Assembly: GCF_027460065.1 (NCBI RefSeq)
Contig: NZ_JAPYZZ010000017.1
Location: forward strand, 550-64,549
Length of the DNA: 64,000 nt
Source of the DNA: Martinezella rhizogenes
GTDB lineage: Bacteria > Pseudomonadota > Alphaproteobacteria > Rhizobiales > Rhizobiaceae
Direction of reading: 5' to 3'
The notes under the pieces were generated by a model. That model had not been told where the DNA came from. It made no database searches and saw nothing but the letters and a program-made list of their open reading frames with translations. Both the position numbers and the translations under genes were made by a program. Shown here piece by piece: positions 35,042 through 44,798 of the stretch (within the stretch, counting starts at the first letter, position 1; the number at the start of each line of letters is the position of its first letter).

Positions 35042-36163
35042 TCACAGTAGACCCCATGCCCGAAACCTCCCCCTCCCGGTCATCTCGCGGAGCCCGAGTT
35101 CCAAAACAATCCGCCGCGCCGCCTGCGGCGTGACCTGGAGTGTCTTGGCCACCATCCCGGCCGACACCAATGGCTTTGCCATGACGAGCTCGACCAGCTC
35201 CGGCAGTTTTGACGACGTTCGTCGTCCCTCGAGTTTTCGTTCGAACATCGTTCTCGCTAGCACCAGTCGGTCATGCTCCTTCACGCCGATCTCCGCAGCC
35301 GCGATCAGCCCGTGGGCGATGGCGAGCAGCCGGGTTTCGCGATCGCGATGCCGGCGCCGGCCGACTGGAATGGTTTTGAGGCCAAGGTTGATCGCAGCGA
35401 GATGCGCGCCTGACGTGATGTCGGCCCGCCGTAGGATGGATGCGGCCAACAAACGGCCGAGCCAGGGCACATGTTGCAGGACGAAAATCTCGTTCCAGGC
35501 ATCGAGGGCGACGATGGCCTGCAGCACTGCCGGCAAGTTTTCGGCCTGGCGCAACACGCCGCGCCATTCGTCGAGCCGGGCATCCTCGTCCCAATCGAGA
35601 TCATAGACCAGCGGATCGGCCGGAGCCCGGCCGGGCCTTTTGGCTTGTTCGATCGCCGCGTCAGAGCGCGCGAGGATCGCATCGATGGCCGCGTAATCAA
35701 CGCCAGGCAGATTCTCGGCTTCGTCACCATCGTCCCCCTCCCCTTCCGCGTCGATCGCCACCGCGGGTCGCATGACTCCTGCCGGCTCCACCGCCTCGAC
35801 ACCGACAGGATTGATATCCGACGTCTGTCGCAAGGTTCGGATACCGTCGGCGGACAACGCCCAATCCGGCGACTGCCCCGAAATTCGTCGACGGGTGCGG
35901 AGCACGTCGCGGGCGATGGTGAGCTCGTGGGTGGGTGTGCGGATATCTTTCGTGGCGTCGTGGAGGACGAGGTCTTCGAGATGGACGAGCTCGCCGCCGA
36001 TCCAGAGAGACGCACAGGCATCGGCGAAGTGGGAGCGCTCAATCCAGCCCTGGCCGACCGGCGAACGGGCGACACGCTCGTCGAGCCGGGTGAGTGCGAC
36101 ACCGGCGTCGAAAGCCGGCCGCATCAGGGCAGTCATGCTGTTTTTCGCGAGATCGTAAGCCAT
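35042..36163 (-). CDS. DUF1612/HTH protein, RHE_PE00001 type
   Basis: 373 residues. The N-terminal part ([20 protein letters not shown], then [19 protein letters not shown]) and a C-terminal HTH ([20 protein letters not shown]) match the DUF1612 plus HTH_13 family common on rhizobial plasmids. A negatively charged linker lies near residues 140-150. It is probably a DNA-binding regulator; the regulon is unknown. A 12-bp palindrome in the divergent region between it and the DUF7673-like gene is a likely operator. Confidence 0.8.
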   Translation of the reverse strand: MAYDLAKNSMTALMRPAFDAGVALTRLDERVARSPVGQGWIERSHFADACASLWIGGELVHLEDLVLHDATKDIRTPTHELTIARDVLRTRRRISGQSPDWALSADGIRTLRQTSDINPVGVEAVEPAGVMRPAVAIDAEGEGDDGDEAENLPGVDYAAIDAILARSDAAIEQAKRPGRAPADPLVYDLDWDEDARLDEWRGVLRQAENLPAVLQAIVALDAWNEIFVLQHVPWLGRLLAASILRRADITSGAHLAAINLGLKTIPVGRRRHRDRETRLLAIAHGLIAAAEIGVKEHDRLVLARTMFERKLEGRRTSSKLPELVELVMAKPLVSAGMVAKTLQVTPQAARRIVLELGLREMTGRGRFRAWGLL

Positions 36164-36248
36164 TGATTTTATGGTAAATGATTTTCTAAACGAACGCTAT
36201 ATGAATATTACAGTTCCTCACATGGTATGATTGCCAGTTGAGGTTATA

Positions 36249-36277
36249 ACCATCGATAAGTACCTCTTATCGATGGT
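36249..36277. promoter_or_regulatory. Palindrome in divergent promoter region
   Basis: Perfect 12-bp arms ACCATCGATAAG and CTTATCGATGGT with a 5-nt centre, between the DUF1612/HTH gene and the DUF7673-like gene. It is most simply an operator for the HTH protein, or a terminator-like hairpin without a T-run. Confidence 0.5.
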
Positions 36278-36342
36278 AGATCGACAAACGCCGCGAATCC
36301 ACCTAATCTGTGCCAAATCACGCTCAGCTAAGGCTCTGAAAC

Positions 36343-36630
36343 ATGGAAGATCGCGTCCGCTTCGCCCTCGAAAAGTTGCTCAACGTCGCCCACCAGGATA
36401 CCGGCCAGGGTGGGCGCGTCGCCAATTTTTTGCTCGCCTGGTGGAATGCTGATGTGCATGGCGGTTTCGATCTGACCGGTCTGGCCAATGTCGATCGCGA
36501 CATCGCCGAGGACATCGTGACAATTTTTACCTGGCTGGCCCGCGAAGAAACACTTTTCTATCCGGACGCCTACAAGCCGGAAATCGTCGAGATTATTCGC
36601 CGCTGGCGGCCGCACGTCGAGATCGATTGA
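36343..36630 (+). CDS. DUF7673-like small protein
   Basis: 95 residues, acidic and aromatic (RVANFLLAWWNADVHGGFDL). Close homologues are frequent on rhizobial plasmids, and I associate this sequence with DUF7673; the function is unknown. Its TGA shares one base with the ATG of the integrase gene at 36630, so the two are translationally coupled. A link to the integrase's mobility is possible. Confidence 0.65.
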   Translation: MEDRVRFALEKLLNVAHQDTGQGGRVANFLLAWWNADVHGGFDLTGLANVDRDIAEDIVTIFTWLAREETLFYPDAYKPEIVEIIRRWRPHVEID

Positions 36631-37784
36631 TGTCCAAATCTCGCAAACCAACGTCCCTGTCCGACATCGAACGGCGCGCTGTCGAACTGGACACGATCGC
36701 CTCGGTGCTACCGATCGATCGTCGTGACGAACTTGCCGAACTGCTGACCGACCAGGATGTCGAAACGCTAAAACATCTCGTCAACCAGGGCATGGGCGAC
36801 AACACGCTGCGGGCACTGACCTCCGACCTCGCCTATCTCGAAGCCTGGGGATTGGCGGCGACGAAAAAATCCCTACCCTGGCCGACGCCCGAAGCCTTGC
36901 TCTTGAAGTTCGTCGCGCATCATCTCTGGGATCCAGAGATGCGTGCGACCGATCCCGATCACGGCATGCCTGATGATGTGGCGGCCAACCTCCGGCGTCA
37001 GGGTTTTCTGAAATCCACCGGCCCGCATGCGCCGGCCACCGTGCGCCGTCGACTGGCCTCGTGGTCGACGCTGACGAAATGGCGCGGGCTTTCCGGTTCA
37101 TTCTCCTCCCCTGCCCTCAAAAAGGCGATCCGGCTCGCGGTCCGTGCGGTTCCCCGGACGCGTCGTCGAAAAAGCGCCAAGGCGGTTACTGGCGACGTGC
37201 TCGCCAAGCTACTGGCGACCTGTGACGGCGAAAATTTACGAGACATCCGCGATCGGGCGATTCTGATGGTCGCGTTTGCGTCGGGTGGCCGTCGACGCAG
37301 CGAGATCGCCGGGCTTCGCGTCGAGCAATTGAGTCCTGAAGAACCCGTCGAAATGCCGGACGGCACCGCCCTCCCCTCGCTTGCGATCCATCTTGGCCGT
37401 ACCAAGACGACCACAGGCGAACAGGACGACGTTGTCTATTTGACCGGGCGGCCGGTGGAGGCGCTGAACATCTGGATGGCCGCCGCAAAAATCGACAAAG
37501 GCAGCGTGTTTCGCGGGATCGGGCGTTGGGGTAACGTCTCAAGACGGGCAGTCGATCCGCAGTCCATAAATGCCATTCTCAAGCAGCGTGCCGAAATGGC
37601 GGGGTTGGAGCCTGCGGAGTTTTCGGCGCATGGATTGCGGTCCGGATACCTGACGGAAGCGGCCAACCGCGGCATCCCCCTGCCGGAGGCGATGGAACAG
37701 TCGAGGCATCGGTCGGTGCAACAGGCTTCGAGCTACTACAACAACGCTACTCGGCGAAGTGGGCGCGCCGCAAGACTGCTGTGA
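36630..37784 (+). CDS. Tyrosine-type site-specific integrase
   Basis: 384 residues from the ATG at 36630 (a TTG one codon earlier is in frame). An N-terminal SAM-like arm-binding domain spans about 45-165. Catalytic residues are seen in FASGGRRRSEIAGLRVEQL (Arg I), SAHGLRSGYLTEAANR (HxxR) and SRHRSVQQASSYYN (His and Tyr). It cuts and joins DNA through a 3'-phosphotyrosine. Its att sites are unknown. A decayed copy of its central part lies downstream at about 38310-38450. Confidence 0.88.
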   Translation: MSKSRKPTSLSDIERRAVELDTIASVLPIDRRDELAELLTDQDVETLKHLVNQGMGDNTLRALTSDLAYLEAWGLAATKKSLPWPTPEALLLKFVAHHLWDPEMRATDPDHGMPDDVAANLRRQGFLKSTGPHAPATVRRRLASWSTLTKWRGLSGSFSSPALKKAIRLAVRAVPRTRRRKSAKAVTGDVLAKLLATCDGENLRDIRDRAILMVAFASGGRRRSEIAGLRVEQLSPEEPVEMPDGTALPSLAIHLGRTKTTTGEQDDVVYLTGRPVEALNIWMAAAKIDKGSVFRGIGRWGNVSRRAVDPQSINAILKQRAEMAGLEPAEFSAHGLRSGYLTEAANRGIPLPEAMEQSRHRSVQQASSYYNNATRRSGRAARLL

Positions 37785-38309
37785 AATGGTGGGGAACTTG
37801 TCGATCGAGCATCGTGCCTATGCCGGCCGTCCTTAATGAGCGGAAACGCATGTTGAGGGCTCATTTTCATGGCTTCGCCGCTTAGCATTTTCCCGAAGAA
37901 AGTCATGCCTCCTCGTTTATCCAAACGCGTCTAATCATCCTTGTAGTTATGGAGAAGCGATTCATGATCGCAAGGATGATTAGACGCAGGATTGAAAATG
38001 AGCTCGTTTTCTGATCAGCGAAAGCCCAGCCGTTGCGCTGCTTCGGACCCATCAGATTGGCAAAACGACAATGCAATACCCGGCCCTCAACCTATCTCGA
38101 CCTGGAATCGGACGCTGACCGGGCCAACACGCACGCCAGGAACGGACGATAGGATCCGACCATCCTTGCGGCGATTTCAAGTGGGAGAAAGCTATACATC
38201 CCACTCTCTCACTGCCAGTGCAGCATTAGAGGTCCCACGGTGGACCTCCCTCTCGAACGGCTGTCCGTTGAGGCGCCGATCGGAGCTGCCGATAGCCCTC
38301 CCCTCCCCT
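37785..38309. other. Intergenic region, probable gene debris
   Basis: No intact gene is supported. An imperfect dyad is seen around 37927-37985 (CGTCTAATCATCCTTG ... CAAGGATGATTAGACG), which could form a hairpin with 16-bp arms. The rest shows scattered frames only. Confidence 0.45.
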
Positions 38310-38456
38310 GGCTTGTAACTGATTTCGAGACCGACCAAAACCATGAGTGGTGAGCATGATGAGATCGTTCTTAAGGCCTGAACAACGGCTATAGAGATCG
38401 ACAAGGGTAGTGTGTTCCGGGGAGTTGGGCGTTGAGGTAACATTTAGAAGCGGATG
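38310..38456 (+). pseudogene. Degenerate integrase fragment
   Basis: ATCGACAAGGGTAGTGTGTT, then CCGGGGAGTTGGGCGTTGAG, aligns closely with the intact integrase at about 37491-37535 (ATCGACAAAGGCAGCGTGTT, then TCGCGGGATCGGGCGTTGGG). It has in-frame stops and no start. It is the remnant of a second integrase of the same kind. Confidence 0.65.
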
Positions 38457-38990
38457 ATCGATCGCAGTGGACTAGGTTGTGAACCCATAAACGGGCGCAA
38501 GGCGATTAAAGCACATGCGGTCGCGAACGTTGCCACTGGCAGCTTCGTAAGTCGCGAGAAGGTCGGCAAATGCGTTTCGCCCTTCTCCGCTAAAATCGCA
38601 GCGCCGGCTGATATCGATAATCAGTCGATACAACACAATCCCAACATCACGATTCGCCATGCAAGTTCGCGAAGCTGAACTATACTATTATGTTTCACCA
38701 CGGTGCGGGGCACACCCATATCTCTGAAATCCGAAGAAGCGTGGCTCTGAGCGAAACCACGTCATGCTGTCCACCGCCGACGCGATTTGTCATCAGGAAC
38801 TAGCGATTCTTTGCCGGAGCGCGCACCGGGGTCGCAGTGAGCTGCTGGATCCCATTGTGAACACGCTAAAGAAGGAGACAGAGCGGAGTATTCCGTGCCT
38901 TCGGGTAGGCATGCGCTCAGATCTGCGTCGATGCCGTGCCATGGGCGGAGGAGGGCGCAGATTATCCACACCGAAGCGGGTGTGCCAAAA
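38457..38990. other. Intergenic region, nothing recognised
   Basis: Short frames only, with no family resemblance. It precedes two identical palindromes. Confidence 0.45.
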
Positions 38991-39012
38991 CCTTGTCAGC
39001 TGACAAGGTTTG
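38991..39012. promoter_or_regulatory. parS: parS-like palindrome, copy 1
   Basis: A perfect 22-bp palindrome, AACCTTGTCAG plus its complement. Its central 16 bases, CTTGTCAGCTGACAAG, match the repABC parS consensus I recall (GTTNNCNGCNGNNAAC) except at the outermost base of each arm. An identical copy lies about 109 bp away. It is a likely centromere bound by the ParB-like RepB. Confidence 0.55.
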
Positions 39013-39099
39013 TTGCGGATCGAGACATCTTTCGGCTGTTCGCTATGACGCGACACTGAGAAGATCCGCCAGACTTCGCGACCAAATCGCCGCGGTGGA

Positions 39100-39121
39100 A
39101 CCTTGTCAGCTGACAAGGTTT
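39100..39121. promoter_or_regulatory. parS: parS-like palindrome, copy 2
   Basis: Identical to copy 1. The pair sits about 6 kb from repC, outside the repABC cassette and just left of the Tn3-type composite element. The element could therefore have been inserted between the centromere and the replication genes. Confidence 0.55.
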
Positions 39122-39197
39122 TAGGGCGAGGCTAGCTGAAACAGATTTTCGAACTAAACCCAGGTTTATGATGAGTTGAACTGGACCTATTGACCAA

Positions 39198-39347
39198 ATG
39201 GAGGAGGCGCGATTAACCGGCAATTGCTATTGCGGCAGCGTAGTCCATACCCAAAAAAGGCGACCGACCGGCTACCGGGGGGAGGGGAGTAAGCTTCAAC
39301 GGTGCGCCTCCATCATTGACGAAGTCGAACTCAATTCCACTTTCTAC
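39198..39347 (+). pseudogene. Fragment with DUF72-like end, cut by the transposon
   Basis: An open frame from 39198 ends with RCASIIDEVELNSTFYG, which resembles the start of DUF72 proteins. It stops just inside the 86-bp repeat. The first codons (TGNCYCGSVVH) look like a different family (GFA-type). It is probably two gene scraps fused by rearrangement. Confidence 0.4.
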
Positions 39348-39433
39348 GGCCCCTGAGCATTAAAGGGGCACAGATATACGGTAGTCGGATGAGATCGAGA
39401 ACGGCAGGGGCCGGAAGCCGGAATCATCAAGCG
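39348..39433 (+). repeat. 86-bp inverted repeat, left
   Basis: The Tn3-type terminus begins at the GGGGCACAG at 39365; a further 17 bp outside it is also shared. The inner part encodes the tnpA C-terminus on the minus strand (LDDSGFRPLPFSISSD). It differs from the right arm at one base (GAGCATT versus GAACATT). Confidence 0.85.
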
Positions 39434-40253
39434 AAAAGGCGTATCGGCTTCCTGGCCGCATTTGCTCGAAGTTCTGAGCGGTCAGGCGGCGACCTCCTGG
39501 GCCATACGGCTGACACGATGCGTCGGGACAGCCTGAAGCACATCACCGGAAAGGCCGACATGCCGCACGGCCTCAAGCCGGTCGATCAAACCCCGCATCG
39601 CCGTTCTCCGGCTTTCCCGGGCGGTTTGCGTAACCAGGATATCCCACTTTGTCGGACTCGTGGCCCCATACCCAGCAACGCCTCCATCCTGACGATAACG
39701 TCTGGCGATAGCCTTGCGGCAACATCGACAAACAGAGCTTCTTCAGCCTCGGTGCGGGCCTGCCCGGCCATCCATTCGATCACGGTGATGCCGGGAGTGA
39801 CGGTACGCCGGCGGCGCATCTCATCGGCCAGAGCGGCGACGACGAATTTGTCTTTGGTCGAGGCGATCTCCAAAAGGCTAAAAGGTCGGCGCGCGTCGGG
39901 TGGCTCAGTTCGTTGAACCCGTAATGTTGGCGAAGGGCGGCCTGTTGCTCGTAGCGGGTGGGTGCTCTCTGTGCAAAGGTAGCAAGAGCTTCCGGCTTGA
40001 TCTGGAGCTGATCGGCCAGAAAGGTGAGTGAGCTTTTCGGGATGACCTCCCCACGCTGGATGAGACGGCCAGGATAACGGAGCGCACAAAGCTGAAGCAC
40101 CAGGCCAAGGCGAGTATCGTCTCGCCGGCGCGTTTCGAGAAGGCGATGGTCTCCATCGTTGAGGCTCCAATGGCGGATCAGGGTGTCGTCGTCGGTGGGC
40201 AGGGCGAGAAAGTTCTGCCGTTCGGCATCCGTCAAAATCATGCGGCGAGGCAT
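39365..40253 (-). pseudogene. tnpA: Tn3-family transposase, N-terminus with internal deletion
   Basis: The minus-strand start at 40253 (MPRRMILTDAERQNFLALPT) and QLCALRYPGRLI give the DUF4158-type N-terminus of a Tn3 transposase. Near 39885 the frame shifts, and coding continues as PFSLLEIASTKDKFVVAALA. After about 39580 the central and catalytic parts are missing, and the sequence jumps to the last 20 or so codons in the terminal repeat. Not functional. Confidence 0.75.
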
Positions 40254-40322
40254 CGGCGCTCCTTATGTTACAAAAATAATGGAGATAACCGTTTGCGGAG
40301 CTTACTTTGCAAGACGGGTTAT

Positions 40323-40366
40323 GTGACAATCTACAGGCTTTGGTGCGGCCAAATCGAAATTGTCAC
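40323..40366. promoter_or_regulatory. Probable res-site half of the Tn3-type element
   Basis: Inverted GTGACAAT (40323-40330) and ATTGTCAC (40359-40366) lie between the divergent tnpA and tnpR starts, where resolvase binding subsites are placed in Tn3-family elements. It would also hold the tnpA/tnpR promoters. Confidence 0.45.
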
Positions 40367-40382
40367 GCATACGGACGAACAA

Positions 40383-40445
40383 ATGACAGCTCTCATCGGA
40401 TATGCGCGGATATCGAAAGCTGACGGGTCGAGGACCTGGTCGTGA
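40383..40445 (+). pseudogene. tnpR: Serine resolvase N-terminal fragment
   Basis: MTALIGYARISKADGS is the canonical start of a Tn3-family resolvase, with the catalytic Ser in ARIS. It then meets a stop after 20 codons where unrelated sequence begins. The rest of the gene is missing here; a resolvase C-terminus lies at the other end of the composite unit. Confidence 0.75.
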
Positions 40446-40452
40446 CCCTTGA

Positions 40453-40677
40453 ACGCAAAGCGTCATCACGGCCGATGAGGGGACTGCCCTTTATGGGGAT
40501 TACCTTGCCGAAGGCCGCCCTCACGCAGCAGCTTTTGCCGAGGAGGCCCAGCCAGGTGCACAGAAGCTTCATGTTCGTGATCGACTTGCCAAAGCCCTCG
40601 CCATGGCCCGCGAGGCTGGTCCACTTGCTCCCAGCGATCACAAGAAGGAAACCGATGAGATGTGGGGCGAGGAATGA
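40453..40677 (+). pseudogene. C-terminal fragment of an unknown gene
   Basis: An open frame without a start, ending ALAMAREAGPLAPSDHKKET, then DEMWGEE and a TGA that overlaps the next ATG (ATGA). The amino-acid texture is real, but I cannot name the family. It was probably truncated at the resolvase junction. Confidence 0.4.
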
Positions 40678-41075
40678 AGTTCATCAATCCAATCCCTTTT
40701 GTCCGCGATATCAAACGTTCCAGGGAGTTTTACCAAGAGACGATCGGGCTGAAGGTGTTGGAGGATTTTGGGAGCTTCGTTCTGTTCGAGACCGGCTTTG
40801 CGATCCACGAGGGGCCGGCGCTTGAGGAAACGATCTGGGGGAAAGCGTGTGGTACGGAGGAGCCTTATGGCCGGCGAAATCTGCTGTTGTATTTCGAGGA
40901 TGAGGACGTGGATGCGGCCTTTGAGCGTATCGCCCCGCATGTCGAGTTGATCCATCCGATAGAACAGCAAGCCTGGGGGCAGCGTGTCTTCCGCTTTTAT
41001 GATCCCGACCGACATGCGGTAGAGGTGGGTGAGCCGCAGAATCTTCCGGCACCGGAGAAGCCCCAGAAATCCTAA
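40674..41075 (+). CDS. VOC-family protein, transposon cargo
   Basis: 133 residues from the ATG at 40674 with GGGGCGAGGA before it. The start overlaps the upstream fragment's stop (ATGA). A single glyoxalase/bleomycin-resistance-type module: MKFINPIPFVRDIKRSREFY, the ligand Glu in a LLLYFEDEDVDAAF strand, and RFYDPDRHAVEVGE at the end. It probably acts as a dimer. The substrate is unknown. Confidence 0.85.
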   Translation: MKFINPIPFVRDIKRSREFYQETIGLKVLEDFGSFVLFETGFAIHEGPALEETIWGKACGTEEPYGRRNLLLYFEDEDVDAAFERIAPHVELIHPIEQQAWGQRVFRFYDPDRHAVEVGEPQNLPAPEKPQKS

Positions 41076-41124
41076 CGATCGCTATGAAACAGGTTGGGGT
41101 ATTTTCGCAAAAGAGGAGAGCCAC

Positions 41125-41529
41125 ATGAAAACCGACTGGAATCTGATCCGGGAAATGATGAGCGTGGCGATTGATGCTTGTGAGCGGATCGAGGTGGTCG
41201 GCTACGCTGAAAACGACCGAGACGCGACCATTGACGTTAAAGGCCAGCAGATCAGCGTTCACGATTTTCTTGTCAGTGCTTGGACGCTACCGGAGAACCT
41301 TCGCTATCAGATCATCCGCGAGCGCCACGACCAAGCGACAGACCTTCCCTATGTGCCGGAGGCGGCCCGTGTTCTTGTTGTGATGGCACAGGCAAGCGCG
41401 GAATTGATCGGCGCAGGCGATACTACCCCGACCGGGGATGGTATCCAGAAAATGATTCAGTGGTTTGAGAACCATGCCACTCCCGGTGTCGAGCAAGCTA
41501 TCGCTGATCGTCGTCGCGGTGTTGTGTAA
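41125..41529 (+). CDS. Conserved-looking hypothetical protein, transposon cargo
   Basis: 134 residues from the ATG at 41125 behind AGAGGAGAG. It is mostly helical and acidic at the N-terminus (MKTDWNLIREMMSVAIDACE), with no transmembrane segment. The final MIQWFENHATPGVEQAIADR is well formed. No family is recognised. It follows the VOC gene by about 50 bp and may share its transcript. Confidence 0.6.
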   Translation: MKTDWNLIREMMSVAIDACERIEVVGYAENDRDATIDVKGQQISVHDFLVSAWTLPENLRYQIIRERHDQATDLPYVPEAARVLVVMAQASAELIGAGDTTPTGDGIQKMIQWFENHATPGVEQAIADRRRGVV

Positions 41530-41834
41530 CTCCTGATTATCACACCGATATATATATGGGAGACGTATCCACCGCTTGCTTGGAATTTCGTCTTCAGTTC
41601 CAGAACGATATCTTAATAGCAATACATACGGGCACGGTATTGCTGCAGGTTTTGGATGCAATCCAGATTTGATTCGCTGTATTCTTTGCAATTATAGGGT
41701 AAACAATACATTAACTTCAAAGTAGCAAATCTATCATATTCAGTTTCTGTCAGCGATGCAGCTGATCGGTTACGCCCTTTGACTTCGACAATGAGTGCTC
41801 GGCGGAGTGTGGCACAAGCTCAAAGGGAGCATCG
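41530..41834. other. AT-rich promoter region of the chemoreceptor gene
   Basis: No gene is seen. The AT-rich part (about 41690-41750) and the AAAGGGAGCATCG before the ATG at 41835 suggest an independent promoter and a good ribosome-binding site. Confidence 0.45.
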
Positions 41835-43775
41835 ATGTCATTCCTTCAACATGCCCGCATCCGTACCAAGATCCTTGCGCTCGTCTTGCCACTATGCCTC
41901 GTCGGTATTGGCGGCGATCTGGTTATCGCCAGAAACTACAACACTTCGGGCAACACCTACACGGATTTCATTTCCAATGAGACCGCCGTCGAGATCAACA
42001 TGGCGATCGCCAGCCAGCGGTTGGTAGCTGTTGTCTACGATGCCTATCAGGTACTGGCCTACGATCCGGGAACGCTGGAAATAAAGGCCGCTCAGGACGA
42101 CTACCAGGCAAGCGCTAAACGATTCTTCGAATTGATAAGTGAAGCGCAGACTCTTCTGCCACGCGAAAAAGCCAGCTTCGCTACCTTCGAAGCGGACGGA
42201 AAAGCGATTGTCGCAATCACCGATAAGGCGATGGACGCAGGTGCAGTCAACAATGATACTGAGGCCAAGCAATTTCTTGCCAACGCCGACAAGCAGGTTG
42301 CCGCTGCCCTCCCAAAGATGCGCGGTTGGATCAACGAATACTCCAAGGGTATACAGGCGAAAACCGCCGTGCTCGGTGAGCAGACCAGCAACACAATCTT
42401 TTATAGCCTTGCTGTAGTCGGCACGGTGTTCTCAGTCGGTATCGTGCTTGCATTGCTCCTGATCTCCCGTGGTATCACGGGTCCGATAGCCATCCTGCGT
42501 GAGCGTATGTTGTCTCTCGCGACTGGCAACACGGAGGCCCTGGTAGATGGCACCGAGCGACGAGATGAAGTTGGCGAGATGGCCAAAGCCGTCGCAGTGT
42601 TTCGCGACAATGCTATTGAAAGGCTGCGGCTAGAACAGGAAGCCGATGAAAGCCGGTCAGTGACTGAGCAACAGCGGGTCGAACGCGAAGCTCAGAAGGC
42701 ACGTGAATCTGCTGATACAAAATTGGCCGTCGATGGGTTGGCGACCGGATTGCTCGAACTTTCCAAGGGAAATTTAGCTCATCGGATCGACACGCCGTTC
42801 GTCAAGCAGTTGGATCAGCTACGAGTGAACTTCAATGCTTCGCTAGAAAAGCTCGAAGCAACGCTGGTTCAGGTCGGGCAGAACGCGCGCGGCATCGACG
42901 CCGGCGCCAACGAAATCCGGTCCGCGGCAGACGACCTCTCCCGAAGAACCGAGCAACAAGCGGCATCCGTTGAACAGACGGCTGCGGCCCTGGAACAGAT
43001 CACCACGACGGTCAAAGATTCCACCCGACGCGCCGAAGAAGCGGGTGCGCTTGTCGCAAGAGCTCGTGATGGAGCGGAGAGATCCGGCGAAGTGGTGCGC
43101 AACGCAGTCGCCGCCATGCAGGCAATCGAGAAGTCATCGATGGAAATCAGCAATATCATCGGGGTCATCGATGAGATCGCTTTTCAGACGAACCTGCTCG
43201 CACTGAATGCCGGCGTAGAGGCGGCGCGGGCCGGAGAAGCTGGTAAGGGTTTCGCCGTCGTCGCCCAGGAAGTCCGTGAATTGGCACAGCGCTCTGCCGT
43301 CGCGGCCAAGGAAATCAAGACCCTCATCCAAGCGTCCGGAGGCCATGTTCAGGCCGGTGTCAGCCTGGTCGGTGAGGCGGGCAAATCACTCGAGACAATC
43401 TCCGGCGAAGTTCAGGAGATTAACCGTCACGTGAGCGCAATCGTTGAGGCGGCGCGTGAACAATCCACCGGCCTTCAGGAGATCAACACGGCTGTTAACA
43501 CCATGGATCAGGGCACACAGCAGAATGCTGCCATGGTCGAGCAATCGACGGCCGCCAGTCATAGCCTTGCAAAAGAGGCAGGATCGTTAACGGCGCTACT
43601 CTCACACTTCGTCCTCAGCGGTTTAACATCGGCTCAGTCATCCGTGTTGCGAAGTGCTGCGCGTGCGATGGCCACTCCGACCTCGCAACCAGTGCGCGTC
43701 GGAACAGAAAGAGCGTCGGCACGGCGCGTCGCTGGTGTGGGCCAAAGTTCGCAAGAAAATTGGGAAGAGTTCTGA
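41835..43775 (+). CDS. Methyl-accepting chemotaxis protein with CheR-tether pentapeptide
   Basis: 646 residues. Transmembrane segments are at about 13-32 and 187-211, with a four-helix-bundle sensor between them in the periplasm. A HAMP region follows (about 212-265), and a second HAMP-like part lies near 300-350. The signalling tip [20 protein letters not shown] and [20 protein letters not shown] are intact. The C-terminus ends NWEEF, a pentapeptide of the type that tethers the methyltransferase CheR. It would signal through CheA/CheW encoded elsewhere. Carriage inside a transposon-like unit is unusual. The ligand is unknown. Confidence 0.9.
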   Translation: MSFLQHARIRTKILALVLPLCLVGIGGDLVIARNYNTSGNTYTDFISNETAVEINMAIASQRLVAVVYDAYQVLAYDPGTLEIKAAQDDYQASAKRFFELISEAQTLLPREKASFATFEADGKAIVAITDKAMDAGAVNNDTEAKQFLANADKQVAAALPKMRGWINEYSKGIQAKTAVLGEQTSNTIFYSLAVVGTVFSVGIVLALLLISRGITGPIAILRERMLSLATGNTEALVDGTERRDEVGEMAKAVAVFRDNAIERLRLEQEADESRSVTEQQRVEREAQKARESADTKLAVDGLATGLLELSKGNLAHRIDTPFVKQLDQLRVNFNASLEKLEATLVQVGQNARGIDAGANEIRSAADDLSRRTEQQAASVEQTAAALEQITTTVKDSTRRAEEAGALVARARDGAERSGEVVRNAVAAMQAIEKSSMEISNIIGVIDEIAFQTNLLALNAGVEAARAGEAGKGFAVVAQEVRELAQRSAVAAKEIKTLIQASGGHVQAGVSLVGEAGKSLETISGEVQEINRHVSAIVEAAREQSTGLQEINTAVNTMDQGTQQNAAMVEQSTAASHSLAKEAGSLTALLSHFVLSGLTSAQSSVLRSAARAMATPTSQPVRVGTERASARRVAGVGQSSQENWEEF

Positions 43776-43943
43776 GAATACGTGCCACATTTCCCAGTGA
43801 AGTTTTTTGAAAAGCTGCATCGACCGTCGAAATCTATCGCAAAAGCCGGTCTTGCGAGACTGACTTTTGCACCTGATTTTCGCGACAGAAATTTCCTTGC
43901 AGACTCAGCATCGGCGATTTTGTCGTAAAACTTAGGCGCCCTT

Positions 43944-44210
43944 CTATGAAGTCTCTAATGCACGGTAGGCGCTCGCCCTCCCAATGCCGAGACGGCGGGC
44001 TATTTCAGCAGGACCAATACCTTCGGTCTTCAGCTTGCGGATTTCAGCCGTATCAATTTTCAGGAAAGGTTCCATATAGGTTACACGGCGATCTCCGGAC
44101 GGTGTGCTCCCTTTCATACCAAAATCATCGCTGCCACGGCGAGCGAGGCCGTCCATGTTCTCGACGCGCTTCTCGAAACCGATGTTGGTCTCGACATCAT
44201 TCACCATCAT
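43944..44210 (-). pseudogene. tnpR: Serine resolvase C-terminal fragment
   Basis: The end KLKTEGIGPAEIARRLGIGR, then ASAYRAL, is the C-terminal HTH of a Tn3-family resolvase. The upstream residues (VETNIGFEKR) match the linker region only loosely, and the catalytic domain is absent. The break coincides with the start of the tnpA remnant at about 44220, so one deletion removed both N-termini. Confidence 0.7.
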
Positions 44211-44224
44211 GTCGATGGCGGTGC

Positions 44225-44798
44225 GTTAGCGATCTCGTCTTCGCCTTTTGCCATGCGCTCGGCTTTGCTTTTGTCCCTCGTATTCCTGATCTCGACGGCC
44301 GATGCCTCTATGGTTTCGGACCTGGCAAACAGTACGGAGTTTTCCATAATGTCATGGGTGATCGCATCGACGCCGACCTGATACGGGCGCACTGGAACGA
44401 TATTCTGCGCCTCATGACCTCGCTGCGTAGCGCACCGTTAGCGCATCACTCATGCTCAAAAGACTGTCGGCGACGACAAGGCAGAGCGGACCCTGTTCAC
44501 CCTGAACTGGATCAATGACGAAGATCTGAGAAAAACGACAACGGCAGAGCTGAACAAAGGCGAAAGCGCGCAACAGTCTCGTGCGCGCCGTCAATCTCCA
44601 CCGGCCGTGTCGTCGAGGCCTTGCATGGCGCAAGACACAATGTGCCCGATCATCTGCTATCGGGCCTGTCGCCGCTCTTTTGGGAGCACGTCAACCTCAC
44701 CGGCGATTACATATGGGAAGACACGCCGGCGCTTGATGATTCCGGCTTCCGGCCCCTGCCGTTCTCGATCTCATCCGACTACCGTATATCTGTGCCCC
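44225..44798 (+). pseudogene. tnpA: Tn3-family transposase C-terminal fragment
   Basis: HALGFAFVPRIPDLDGRCLY and DADLIRAHWNDILRL are from the catalytic C-terminal region of a Tn3 transposase, and HVNLTGDYIWEDTPALDDSG is its conserved end. These pieces lie in different frames, so several indels have occurred. The gene end coincides with the terminal inverted repeat, as in intact Tn3-family elements. Confidence 0.78.

Noticed and set aside
44207-44392. Minus-strand frame upstream of the resolvase C-terminus
   Set aside because: It is antisense to the Tn3 transposase remnant and has no resolvase catalytic sequence, so it is not the missing tnpR N-terminus.
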